Shown in pieces: positions 1 to 7,501 of a DNA stretch of 64,000 bases; the first letter of the stretch is position 1; the number at the start of each line of letters is the position of its first letter. The DNA comes from GCA-2861595 sp035525365 (GTDB taxonomy: Bacteria > Actinomycetota > Acidimicrobiia > Acidimicrobiales > GCA-2861595). The translations under genes were made by a program, and so were the position numbers. The notes beneath the pieces are model-generated. The model was not told the origin of the DNA and made no database searches. It was given only the letters and a program-made list of their open reading frames with translations. The stretch covers positions 1 through 64,000 of the forward strand of contig DATLEK010000105.1 of the NCBI GenBank assembly GCA_035525365.1, read 5' to 3'.

Positions 1-590
1 CGGTGGACGCCTTCCTGGTCCAGCTCCCCCTGCCGGCGGGGCTGAACGAGGAGGCGGCCCTCCTGCGGGTCGACCCCGACAAGGACGTGGACGGGCTGCA
101 CCCGGTGAACCTCGGCCGCCTGGTGATGGGGGTGCCGGCGCCGGTGGCCTGTACGCCGGCGGGGATCCAGGCCCTCCTCGTCCACCACGGTGTGGAGATA
201 ACGGGCCGTCACGTCGTCATCGTGGGCCGCGGCCTCACCATCGGCCGGCCGCTGGCCCTCCTGCTGGCCCTCAAACGACCCGGGGCCAACGCCGCCGTAA
301 CCGTCGTCCACACAGGTGTCGCCGACCTCGGCACCTACACCCGCCAGGCCGACATCCTGGTCGCCGCCGCCGGCAGCCCCTCGATCATCACCCCCGACAT
401 GGTCAAGTCCGGGGCGGCTGTGGTCAGCGCCGGGATCACCTGGGAGGGCAAGCGCCTGGTGCCCGACGTGGACGAGTCGGTGGCCGAGGTGGCCGGCTGG
501 ATCACCCCCCGCCTGGGCGGCGTAGGCCCGACCACCATCGCCATGCTCCTGCGCAACGCCGTCGACGCCGCCGAACGCCACCACGCCTGA
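1..590 (+). CDS. folD: Bifunctional methylenetetrahydrofolate dehydrogenase/cyclohydrolase, 3' part
   Basis: This is the C-terminal two thirds (about 196 residues of the usual 285-300) of the cytosolic enzyme that interconverts 5,10-methylene-THF and 10-formyl-THF with NADP. The 5' end lies before the window; the reading frame is open from the first bases. Visible family motifs are FLVQLPLP near the edge, then VDGLHPVNLGRL, the CTPAGIQALL segment and the nucleotide-binding stretch VVIVGRGLTIGRPLALLL. The end GGVGPTTIAMLLRN is the conserved FolD C-terminus. metF lies 1.1 kb downstream, so two one-carbon genes are close but not in one operon. Confidence 0.95.
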   Translation, partial: VDAFLVQLPLPAGLNEEAALLRVDPDKDVDGLHPVNLGRLVMGVPAPVACTPAGIQALLVHHGVEITGRHVVIVGRGLTIGRPLALLLALKRPGANAAVTVVHTGVADLGTYTRQADILVAAAGSPSIITPDMVKSGAAVVSAGITWEGKRLVPDVDESVAEVAGWITPRLGGVGPTTIAMLLRNAVDAAERHHA

Positions 591-594
591 GAGT

Positions 595-675
595 CCGGCG
601 CAGAACTACTTGCGCCAAAAACATATGAACCCGCCGATGAGAGTCACTGCGAACGCGTAAGTAGTTCTGCGCCGG
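595..675. repeat. Perfect 17-bp inverted repeat with 47-bp spacer
   Basis: CCGGCGCAGAACTACTT at 595-611 is matched exactly by its reverse complement at 659-675. The repeat sits 4 bp after the folD stop and fills most of the gap to the Uma2 gene. The spacer is AT-richer than its surroundings. There is no T-run, so a standard intrinsic terminator is not obvious. A bidirectional terminator or a small palindromic (MITE-like) repeat would fit. Confidence 0.7.
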
Positions 676-737
676 CCTCTGACGCCGTTCTCTCGATCGC
701 CGCTGGTTGTGTCGCAGCCGGTTGTTACGCTTCAGTC

Positions 738-1295
738 ATGGCCGTAACGACGAGGCGCCTGAGCGCCGAGGAGTACTTCGCCCTTCCGCCGGGGCCGCGC
801 TTCACGCAGCTCATCGACGGAGAGGTCGTCGTGAACCAGCCCAACCTTCGCCATCAGCGGATCACCCTCGAGTTGGCGCAGCTCCTGTGGGCGTGGTGCC
901 GAGCCGAGTCGGGCCGGGGCGAGCCCGGCATCCCGGTCGACGTCCACCTCGACGACCACAACGTGTTCGCCCCCGACGTGTGGTGGGTGGCCGAGGCCCG
1001 GCGCCCGGCACGTGACGCGCTGCGCATCGTGGGCCCGCCGGACCTGGTGGCCGAGGTCCGCTCCCCGTCGACATGGCGCTGCGACGTCGGCACCAAGCGG
1101 GCCACCTACGAGCGGGCCGGCGTGGCCGAGCTGTGGCTGGTCGACACCGAAGCCGACAGCGTCCTGGTGTTCCGCCGTTCGTTGGCGTCGGTTCCGCAGT
1201 TCGACGTCGCCCTCGAGCTGGCCGCCGGCGACATCCTCACCACGCCGCTGTTGCCGGGCCTCGCCATCGACCTGACGGAGCTGTTCGACCGCTGA
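738..1295 (+). CDS. Uma2 family (DUF820) putative restriction-endonuclease-like protein
   Basis: A 185-residue protein of the Uma2/DUF820 family, which has a PD-(D/E)XK nuclease fold. The family pattern is seen as APDVWWV (residues 75-81), DLVAEVRSPST with the acidic residue of the core, and KRATYERAGVAELWLVD, where the lysine completes the PD-(D/E)XK set. The length matches typical members. These genes are numerous in cyanobacteria and actinobacteria and their cellular role is unknown. It stands alone after folD, separated by the inverted repeat. The active-site residues look intact; the substrate is not known. Confidence 0.85.
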   Translation: MAVTTRRLSAEEYFALPPGPRFTQLIDGEVVVNQPNLRHQRITLELAQLLWAWCRAESGRGEPGIPVDVHLDDHNVFAPDVWWVAEARRPARDALRIVGPPDLVAEVRSPSTWRCDVGTKRATYERAGVAELWLVDTEADSVLVFRRSLASVPQFDVALELAAGDILTTPLLPGLAIDLTELFDR

Positions 1296-1328
1296 GAGCC
1301 TGACCGAGCGGCGGCGCGAGGGACCCAG

Positions 1329-1643
1329 TCAGGTCTTGGTCGCCTGCTGCTCCACGGAGAAGGACCACAGGTCCGAGCCCGAGGCGACGGGCCCTGAGGA
1401 CCCTTCCGGCTGGGCGTGGCCCTGTCCGAAGGCCTGCGAGCTGACCCAGGCGTCGAAGGAGGCCTCGTCGCGCCAGCGGGTGTAGACGAGCCAGGTGTCC
1501 CGGCCGTCAGTGGGACGCAGGAGCTGGAACTCCTCGAAGCCCTCGGTCTTTTCCACCTGCCCGGCCCGGCGGGCGAAGCGGGCGGCGAGCTCCTCGGCTC
1601 TCTCGGCGGGGACGGTAATGGCGTTTATGCGTACGACGGACAT
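1329..1643 (-). CDS. Haem-degrading monooxygenase, MhuD-like (ABM fold)
   Basis: A 104-residue antibiotic-biosynthesis-monooxygenase-fold protein closely resembling mycobacterial MhuD, which opens haem in the cytoplasm to release iron. Recognisable features are SVVRINAITVP at the N-terminus with the haem-pocket Asn at position 7, GFEEFQLLRP in the middle, the Trp in SFDAW and the His in FGQGHA, which corresponds to the proximal haem ligand. The start at 1643 was chosen over an upstream ATG at 1661 because it gives the MhuD length and N-terminus. It is monocistronic and divergent from metF. No haem uptake genes are nearby. Confidence 0.82.
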   Translation of the reverse strand: MSVVRINAITVPAERAEELAARFARRAGQVEKTEGFEEFQLLRPTDGRDTWLVYTRWRDEASFDAWVSSQAFGQGHAQPEGSSGPVASGSDLWSFSVEQQATKT

Positions 1644-1702
1644 GGCCGCATGCTCGCGCACCTCGGCCGTGCGTCACGACCCGACCCCTAGGCTCGCCGG
1701 CC

Positions 1703-2611
1703 ATGGCCCGAATCGCCGACCTTCTCGCGGCGGGGCCGACGTTCTCGTTCGAGTTCTTCCCGCCCCGGACGCCTGAGGCTGAAAAGGCGCTGGAACAGGC
1801 GCTGGCCGAGCTGGAGCCGCTGCGCCCGTCGTTCGTGTCCGTCACCTACGGCGCCGGCGGGTCGACCCGCGAGCGCACCCACGACATCGTGCTCCGAATC
1901 AACAAGGAGACTTCAATGACGGCCATGGCGCATCTCACCTGCGCCGGCCACACCAGAGCGGAGCTGACCGACATCGTCACCGGCTATGCGGCAGAGGGCC
2001 TGGAGAACATCCTCGCCTTGGCCGGAGACCCGCCCGCTGCCGCGCCCGGTGCCACCGAGGAGCCGCCGTCGCCCGACTTCCATTACGCCACCGAGCTGGT
2101 GGAGCTGGTCCGCTCCCTCGGCGATTTCTGCGTTGGCGTGGCCGCCCACCCCGAGCTGCATCCCAGGTCCAACGGGGACCGGCAGGCTGATCGCGACCAC
2201 CTGGCGGCCAAGCTGCGCACGGCTGACTTCGCCATCACCCAGTTCTTCTTCGAGCCCGAGCCCTACCTGCGCATGATCGACGAACTGGCCGAGCGGGACG
2301 TCACCACTCCCGTGATCCCCGGCGTGATGCCCGTCACCAACGTCTCCCAGGTGGAGCGCTTCGCCCAACTCTCGGGTACCGCCCTTCCCACCGCCCTGGC
2401 CGACCGCCTCCACGCCGCCGCCGACCGGCCGGAAGAAGTTCGCCGCATCGGGGTCGAGGTCGCCACCCAGTTGTGCCAGGACCTGCTCGACGCCGGCGTG
2501 CCCGGGCTGCACTTCTACACCCTCAACCGCTCCACCGCGACCCGGGAGATCCACGCCAACCTCGGGCTGGGCCCCGGGAGAGCGGCTTCCTCGGCAAAAA
2601 CCGTCGAATAG
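1703..2611 (+). CDS. metF: Methylenetetrahydrofolate reductase
   Basis: A 302-residue flavoprotein that reduces 5,10-methylene-THF to 5-methyl-THF for methionine synthesis. The TIM-barrel family is clear from FSFEFFPPRTPEAE (residues 14-27, including the catalytic Glu), SVTYGAGGSTRERT, AHLTCAGHTRAEL and ENILALAGDPP. The later ITQFFFEPEPYLRMID and the C-terminal GVPGLHFYTLNRS are also typical. Length agrees with the bacterial enzyme. A strong stem-loop overlaps the stop codon and may end or attenuate transcription before icd. Confidence 0.95.
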   Translation: MARIADLLAAGPTFSFEFFPPRTPEAEKALEQALAELEPLRPSFVSVTYGAGGSTRERTHDIVLRINKETSMTAMAHLTCAGHTRAELTDIVTGYAAEGLENILALAGDPPAAAPGATEEPPSPDFHYATELVELVRSLGDFCVGVAAHPELHPRSNGDRQADRDHLAAKLRTADFAITQFFFEPEPYLRMIDELAERDVTTPVIPGVMPVTNVSQVERFAQLSGTALPTALADRLHAAADRPEEVRRIGVEVATQLCQDLLDAGVPGLHFYTLNRSTATREIHANLGLGPGRAASSAKTVE

Positions 2612-2626
2612 CGACGGTTCTTGCCG
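2592..2626 (+). terminator. Strong stem-loop at the metF stop codon
   Basis: CGGCAA (2592-2597), one unpaired A, AACCGTCG (2599-2606), loop AATAG (2607-2611), CGACGGTT (2612-2619), one unpaired C, TTGCCG (2621-2626). This makes a 14-bp two-part stem. The loop holds the metF stop codon TAG. There is no T-tract, so it may be a weak or factor-assisted terminator or an RNA-stability element between metF and icd. Confidence 0.55.
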
Positions 2627-2688
2627 CCGAAAGCGCGCCCGCCTACGGCACGCCGTCCGACCCGGCGGCGCCTCACTACGATCCAGCG

Positions 2689-3888
2689 ATGGCGCCGGAG
2701 AAGATCACCATGGAGGCCGACGGCACGCTGCGGGTGCCCGACGAGCCCATCATCCCGTTCATCGAGGGGGACGGCACCGGGGTCGACATCTGGCCGGCGG
2801 CCAAGCTCGTGCTCGACGCGGCGGCGGCCAAGCACGGCAAGCGCATCGGCTGGCACGAGGTGCTGGCCGGGGGGAAGGCCTTCAAGGAAACGGGCGAATG
2901 GCTGCCCGAGGCGACCGTCGCCACCTTCCGCGACGAGCTGGTGGGCATCAAGGGCCCCCTCACCACTCCGGTGGGCGGGGGCATCCGGTCGCTCAACGTC
3001 GCCCTCCGTCAGATCCTCGACCTGTACGTGTGCCTGCGGCCGGTGCGCTGGTTCAAGGGCGTCCCCTCGCCGGTCAAGCGCCCGGAACTGGTGGACATGG
3101 TGATCTTCCGGGAGAACACCGAGGACATCTACGCCGGTCTCGAGGTGGAGGAGGGGACCCCCGAAGCCGAGCGCCTCATCGAGCTACTGCGGGCCGAGTT
3201 CGGGTGGAACATCAGGCCTGATTCCGGCATCGGGATCAAGCCCGTGTCCATCACCGGTTCCAAGCGCCTGGTCCGGGCGGCCATCGAGTACGCAGTGGCC
3301 AAGGGCCGCAAGAGCGTCACCCTGGTCCACAAGGGCAACATCCAGAAGTTCACCGAGGGTGCCTTCCGGAAGTGGGGCTACGAGCTGACCCGCGAGGAGT
3401 TCTCCGACGTGGCCGTCGGCTGGGACGACTGCGACGGGAAGCCCGGCGACCGCATCCTGGTCAAGGACACGATCGCCGACATCACGCTGCAGCAGGTGCT
3501 GACCCGGCCCACGGACTTCGACGTGATCGCCACCACCAACCTCAACGGTGACTATCTCTCCGACGCTCTCGCCGCCCAGGTCGGCGGGATCGGCATCGCG
3601 CCCGGTGGCAACATCAACTACGTCACGGGCCACGGGATCTTCGAGGCCACCCACGGGACGGCTCCCAAGTACGCCGGCCAGGACAAGGTGAACCCCGGCT
3701 CGGTGCTGCTGTCAGGCGTGATGATGTTCGAGCACCTGGGCTGGAACGCCGCCGCCGCCGACATCCTGGCTGCCCTCGAGGCCACCATCGCCGACCGCAT
3801 CGTCACCTACGACTTCGCCCGCCAGATGGAAGGGGCCCACGAGGTCAAGTGCTCGGAGTTCGCCGCGGCCATAGTCGACCGGCTGTAA
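2689..3888 (+). CDS. icd: Isocitrate dehydrogenase, NADP-type
   Basis: A 399-residue dimeric TCA-cycle enzyme converting isocitrate to 2-oxoglutarate and CO2. Motifs are IPFIEGDGTGVDIWPA near the N-terminus, GGGIRSLNVALRQ (substrate Ser, the residue phosphorylated by AceK in E. coli), ENTEDIYAGLE, NLNGDYLSDALAAQ and ATHGTAPKYAGQ. The Lys-Tyr pair in the last motif is the NADP-selective signature. The start is ATG 2689; the frame is open upstream but that extension is unlike the family. Another in-frame ATG at 2710 is possible. mdh follows on the same strand after 134 bp. Confidence 0.94.
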   Translation: MAPEKITMEADGTLRVPDEPIIPFIEGDGTGVDIWPAAKLVLDAAAAKHGKRIGWHEVLAGGKAFKETGEWLPEATVATFRDELVGIKGPLTTPVGGGIRSLNVALRQILDLYVCLRPVRWFKGVPSPVKRPELVDMVIFRENTEDIYAGLEVEEGTPEAERLIELLRAEFGWNIRPDSGIGIKPVSITGSKRLVRAAIEYAVAKGRKSVTLVHKGNIQKFTEGAFRKWGYELTREEFSDVAVGWDDCDGKPGDRILVKDTIADITLQQVLTRPTDFDVIATTNLNGDYLSDALAAQVGGIGIAPGGNINYVTGHGIFEATHGTAPKYAGQDKVNPGSVLLSGVMMFEHLGWNAAAADILAALEATIADRIVTYDFARQMEGAHEVKCSEFAAAIVDRL

Positions 3889-3907
3889 GGCCCTGACGGT
3901 AGGCCTA

Positions 3908-4026
3908 CGCTACGGACATCATCGGTGAGGTCGCCGTAGGGCGAGGGGTGGGAAGAACGAACCCGGGCGGGCCGGCGCTACGAACGTCATCGGTCGAGCG
4001 GCGGTAGCCGTAGGGTCCAGGGGTGG
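3908..4026 (+). repeat. Imperfect duplication of the sequence upstream of mdh
   Basis: CGCTACGGACATCATCGGT at 3908-3926 recurs as CGCTACGAACGTCATCGGT at 3976-3994. Both copies run on through a CCGTAGGG block to an AGGGGTGG-like block, the second of which leads into the GTG start of mdh. The gap between icd and mdh is therefore largely two diverged copies of one 45-50-bp unit. It may be a duplicated leader/promoter or chance local duplication. Confidence 0.5.
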
Positions 4027-5042
4027 CACAGAACCTGAATCCCGTCGGGCCGGAGCCGGCGCCGGTGCCGGTGCAGATCACGGTTACCGGGGCGGCCGGC
4101 CAGATCGGCTACGCCCTGTTGTTCCGGATCGCCGCCGGCGAGCTCTTCGGCCCGGACCAGTCCGTGGTCCTGCGCCTGCTCGAAGTGGAGCCGGCGATGG
4201 CCGCGCTTGACGGCGTCGTCATGGAGCTGGAGGACTGCGCCTTCCCTCTGCTCATCGACGTGGTGGCCACCTCTGATCCGAAGAGGGCCTTTGACGGCGC
4301 GTCCTGGGCGCTGCTCGTGGGCTCGGTCCCCCGCAAGCCGGGCATGGAGCGCAGCGACCTGTTGCGGATCAACGCCGGCATCTTCAAGACCCAGGGCGAG
4401 GCCATCGCCGCATCGGCTGCCGAGGATGTGCGGGTGCTGGTGGTCGGCAATCCCTGCAACACCAACTGCCTGATCGCGCGGTCCAATGCACCCGATGTGC
4501 CCGCGGACCGGTGGTTCGCCATGACCCGCCTCGACCAGAACCGGGCCCGTTCGCTGCTGGCGGCCAAGGCCGGCCTGGCCGTGCCCGATGTCGCCAATGT
4601 CGCCATCTGGGGGAACCATTCGGCCACGCAGTACCCGGACTTCCAGAACGCCACCATCGGCGGGCGGCCGGCAGCCGACATCATCGCCGACCCGGCGTGG
4701 CTCCGCGGAGAGTTCATCGCCGCCGTGCAGCAGCGGGGGGCCGCCGTGCTTGCCGCTCGGGGCACCTCGTCGGCGGCGTCGGCGGCGTCGGCCGTCATTG
4801 ACTCGGTCCGCAGCATCCGTGAGGTGACGTCGCCCACCGACAACGCCGCCCTGGCCGTGATCAGCCGGGGTGAGTACGGCGTACCCGAGGGCCTCCAGTT
4901 CGGGTTCCCGGTCCGTAGCGACGGGGTCAACTGGTCCGTCGCCCAGGGCTACCAGTTGGACGAGTTCGCCAGGGACCGGGTGCAGATCACCATCGACGAG
5001 CTGCTCATCGAACGCGAGGGAGTGAAAGGCCTGTTGCCGTGA
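4023..5042 (+). CDS. mdh: Malate dehydrogenase
   Basis: A 339-residue NAD-dependent lactate/malate dehydrogenase family enzyme of the actinobacterial and cytosolic type, oxidising malate to oxaloacetate in the cytoplasm. The Rossmann glycine motif is VTGAAGQIGYALLFRIA (residues 21-37), followed by LVGSVPRKPGMERSDLL, VVGNPCNTNCLIA and MTRLDQNRARSLLA, and the catalytic His in IWGNHSATQYPDF. The start is GTG 4023, preceded by purine-rich sequence. The stop overlaps the GTG of ogt by 4 bp, so the two are translationally coupled. icd lies upstream, giving a TCA pair. Confidence 0.95.
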   Translation: MAQNLNPVGPEPAPVPVQITVTGAAGQIGYALLFRIAAGELFGPDQSVVLRLLEVEPAMAALDGVVMELEDCAFPLLIDVVATSDPKRAFDGASWALLVGSVPRKPGMERSDLLRINAGIFKTQGEAIAASAAEDVRVLVVGNPCNTNCLIARSNAPDVPADRWFAMTRLDQNRARSLLAAKAGLAVPDVANVAIWGNHSATQYPDFQNATIGGRPAADIIADPAWLRGEFIAAVQQRGAAVLAARGTSSAASAASAVIDSVRSIREVTSPTDNAALAVISRGEYGVPEGLQFGFPVRSDGVNWSVAQGYQLDEFARDRVQITIDELLIEREGVKGLLP

Positions 5043-5551
5043 CCGCCTCCGCCCCTCCCGCCGGCGTCACCACCGTCACCAGCTGGTTGCAGCCGTCACC
5101 GCTCGGGCCGCTGTCGGTCACCGTGGGCCCGTCGGGGGTGCGCCGGGTGTGGTTCTCTGCGACGGGTGAGGAGTCCGGTCCGCCCGATGCCGGCGTGGCC
5201 GATGCCTTCGATGCCTACTTCGCCGGCGACGTGGCCGCTCTCGACGGGTTGTCTGTCGATCTTGCCGGCCGGACCGAGTTCAGCCGGGCCGTGCTCCTGG
5301 CCTTACGGGCCGTCGGTCCCACCCGGCTCACCACCTACGGCGAGCTGGCTGTCGCCATTGGTAGTCCCGGCGCGGCTCGGGCGGTAGGGCGGGCGGTGGG
5401 CGCCAACCCGGTCCCGATCGTCATCGCCTGCCACCGCGTATTGGCCGCCGCCGGCGCCCTCGGCGGCTATTCAGGCGGCCTCGACATCAAGCGCCGGCTC
5501 CTCGCCCTCGAGGGCTGGCTCCTGGAGCCGGCACGGATTGCGGGTACATAG
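5039..5551 (+). CDS. ogt: Methylated-DNA--protein-cysteine methyltransferase
   Basis: A 170-residue suicide repair protein that transfers methyl groups from O6-methylguanine to its own cysteine. The DNA-binding segment TYGELAVAIGSPGAARAVGRA and the active-site region IVIACHRVLAAAGALGGY are visible. The acceptor is Cys131. The residue before it is Ala, where most of the family has Pro (PCHR). The C-terminus GLDIKRRLLALEG is typical. It overlaps mdh by 4 bp, an unusual operon partner for a repair gene. Confidence 0.9.
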   Translation: MTASAPPAGVTTVTSWLQPSPLGPLSVTVGPSGVRRVWFSATGEESGPPDAGVADAFDAYFAGDVAALDGLSVDLAGRTEFSRAVLLALRAVGPTRLTTYGELAVAIGSPGAARAVGRAVGANPVPIVIACHRVLAAAGALGGYSGGLDIKRRLLALEGWLLEPARIAGT

Positions 5552-5574
5552 GAGCGGAAACGCCCCGCGATGCA

Positions 5575-5796
5575 CTAACCGACCGAGGCGGTCTCCGGAG
5601 CCATCACACCGAGCCGGCTCAGGTAGGCCTGGCGGCGCTCGATGGCGGTTTCCCACGCTCGGATGTCGGCTTCGAAGCGGGCCCGGTCACCGTCCTCGTA
5701 GGCGTGCTCCAAGTCGTCGAAAGCGGCATCTTCGGCATCGAGCAACTCCCGGTACCGCCGAAGGAACTGCTCGTCGATCACCCCGGACAAGGTCAT
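5575..5796 (-). CDS. Small hypothetical protein, helical
   Basis: A 73-residue protein I do not recognise. The start is ATG 5796, chosen because GGGGGAGAG lies just upstream. A longer open frame reaches 6030 but runs into the neighbouring gene. Composition is acidic and helical (LLDAEDAAFDDLEHAYEDGD), with conserved-looking arginines and a RQAYLSRLG end. No membrane segment. It is 46 bp downstream of the DUF2510 gene and may share its transcript. Confidence 0.6.
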   Translation of the reverse strand: MTLSGVIDEQFLRRYRELLDAEDAAFDDLEHAYEDGDRARFEADIRAWETAIERRQAYLSRLGVMAPETASVG

Positions 5797-5842
5797 TCTC
5801 TCCCCCTTTTGTCGCTCGGCGGCGACTGACCCGAGCGTAGCG

Positions 5843-6511
5843 CTACAACACGCAGCTCGGCATCCCGTTAGACCTGGAGAACAGGTACACCCGCCTGGTG
5901 AGCGGGTCTCCGTCACGGGCGGCCCTTGCCGGAGCGTCGTCCTCTCCCCGCCGGAGATCGGCGGTGTAGCGCCGGCCGACGGCGATGTAGGTGTCCCAGT
6001 CGTCGAGCCACCGGTCCACCCGGGGCTCATCGGCGGCGGCCACCGGTAGCGCCCGCAGCTGGGTCACCAGGCCCTCGAGGCCGTTGGCCGTGAGCTCCAC
6101 CTTCGAGGCCACCAGTTCCGCCTCGTCCTTGGGCTTCTCGCCCAGCTGCGGCCGCTGGGCCTGGAGCTTGGGCAGGACGCGCCGGCACGCGGACTCGGCC
6201 CGGCGGGTGAAGGCGGCATCATCCACATTTCGCGGAGGGATTTCAGGGCCGCGGCTGAGGTTGACGGCGAACAGCACGAAAAAGACCAGGGCCACCACCA
6301 CTGCGCCGCCCACGAGCCACCGGCGCGGGGGCCGCACCGGTGGTGGCCCGGCCGGTTCGCCGTTGTCCCGGCTTTCACCAGCCCATGCTGGCCGCGGCCG
6401 CCGCTCCGAGCCCCACTTCCGGCCGTTCCAGTGACGTAGGTAGTCGCCGTCATCGGGGTCCGGATGCCAGCCCGGCACCCGAGGCCCGGTGGTGATGCGG
6501 CGCTCTCTCAC
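5843..6511 (-). CDS. DUF2510 domain membrane-anchored protein
   Basis: A 222-residue protein. An N-terminal DUF2510 signature, PGWHPDPDDGDYLRHWNGRKW (residues 13-33), is followed by a Pro-rich linker and one membrane helix (about residues 65-85, GGAVVVALVFFVLFAV). The extracytoplasmic part of about 135 residues has two cysteines (CRRVL, and PSCVL at the very end) that could form a disulphide. DUF2510 is common in actinobacterial membrane proteins and its role is unknown. The GTG start overlaps the stop of the upstream SCP2-like gene (GTGA), indicating an operon. Confidence 0.8.
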   Translation of the reverse strand: MRERRITTGPRVPGWHPDPDDGDYLRHWNGRKWGSERRPRPAWAGESRDNGEPAGPPPVRPPRRWLVGGAVVVALVFFVLFAVNLSRGPEIPPRNVDDAAFTRRAESACRRVLPKLQAQRPQLGEKPKDEAELVASKVELTANGLEGLVTQLRALPVAAADEPRVDRWLDDWDTYIAVGRRYTADLRRGEDDAPARAARDGDPLTRRVYLFSRSNGMPSCVL

Positions 6512-6909
6512 GGGTACTCCGTCCGGCGGCGCACCTCGTCGAAGGGCTCGCCGAGGCTGTTGAGCACGCTCTGGTGGCGGAGGATCACCCCGATGTCACC
6601 CCGCAGGCGGATGCGGCCGCCGAGGAAGGCCTCCTCCGTGGAAAGCCCTCCGTTGATCACGGCCCTCGCCGTCTCGTAGGACTGGGTGACGGTGGCGTGA
6701 GGCGGACCGCCTTCAGCGGGCGTACCCAACCCGGTCTCGACCGTTCCGTCGTCGATCCGCAACCAGTAGCGCAGGTCGCCCTCCGGGGTGCCGGTGACCA
6801 CCTGCTGGAGGGTGAGCTGCACCCCTGCGGTGGCGTCCCTCAGTGTGGCGCTCTTCCCGGCCGCCTCATTCACCTCGTCGAACCACCCCTGGCTCAGGTA
6901 TCGCGCCAT
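6508..6909 (-). CDS. SCP2 sterol-binding-like domain protein
   Basis: A 133-residue protein resembling the SCP2/sterol-carrier fold. The pattern LTLQQVVTGTPEGDLRYWLRID, a DGTVETGLG turn, then VTQSYETARAVINGGLSTEEAFLGGRIRLRGDI is the usual SCP2 block of a hydrophobic strand, then a helix with a G-K/R-I-R-L-xGD end. The start is ATG 6909; the frame is open further upstream but overlaps the PPOX-like gene. The 3' end overlaps DUF2510 by 4 bp. Lipid or CoA-thioester binding is the family expectation; the ligand is unknown. Confidence 0.72.
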   Translation of the reverse strand: MARYLSQGWFDEVNEAAGKSATLRDATAGVQLTLQQVVTGTPEGDLRYWLRIDDGTVETGLGTPAEGGPPHATVTQSYETARAVINGGLSTEEAFLGGRIRLRGDIGVILRHQSVLNSLGEPFDEVRRRTEYP

Positions 6910-7468
6910 TCGTCGCCACGGTACCGGAGAGGCCGGGGAGCCCATCGATGCTCCGGGCGTTCCTGGTCGCCCGGTACTGCTCCAGTCCCTCTGGGCCCTT
7001 TCTCTCAGCCCAGCGGTCCAGCTCGTCGCGCTCGCCCTGGTAGCGCATGAGGGGGACGCCGTAGCCACAGGAGTCGGCGATGCGTTCCACGCTGATCAGG
7101 ATCACCGACCGGATCCCGGGCCGGGCGGGGAAGCGGCCGGCGAGATCTTCAAATCGGGAGTCGTCCGTCGGCACCACTTCGCCCCGGCCATGGAGGCGAA
7201 GGATGCGCGGAGGCCCCTCGAAGGTGCAGAACATGACGACGATGCGCCCGTTCTCCTTCAGATGGGCGATCGTCTCGACGCCGCTGCCCGTGAGATCGAG
7301 GTAGGCGACGGTAGTGGGATCCAGCACGGCGAACGTGCCGTCGAGGCCTTTGGGCGACAGGTTGACGTGGCCGTCGTCTCCGCTGGGAGCCGTGGCCACG
7401 AAGAACACGTGCTGGCGGTCGAGGAACCGGGCCAGCCGCTCGTCGATCTCCTCGTAGGTGCGGCCCAC
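6866..7468 (-). CDS. Pyridoxamine 5'-phosphate oxidase family (split-barrel FMN) protein
   Basis: A 200-residue flavin split-barrel protein. The block FFVATAPSGDDGHVNLSPKGLDGTF is the strongly conserved opening of the PPOX-class subgroup often annotated as a pyridoxamine-phosphate-oxidase-like or FMN-binding protein. VAYLDLTGSGVETIAHLKENGRIVVMF and ILRLHGRGEVV complete the barrel. It probably binds FMN or F420 in the cytoplasm; the substrate is unknown. The 3' end overlaps the SCP2-like gene by 44 bp. It begins the minus-strand set that runs down to 5575. Confidence 0.85.
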   Translation of the reverse strand: MGRTYEEIDERLARFLDRQHVFFVATAPSGDDGHVNLSPKGLDGTFAVLDPTTVAYLDLTGSGVETIAHLKENGRIVVMFCTFEGPPRILRLHGRGEVVPTDDSRFEDLAGRFPARPGIRSVILISVERIADSCGYGVPLMRYQGERDELDRWAERKGPEGLEQYRATRNARSIDGLPGLSGTVATNGAIPEPGVVRRGE

Positions 7469-7501
7469 GGCACATTCTCTACCATGCGGTGGCGGAGGCG
7501 A

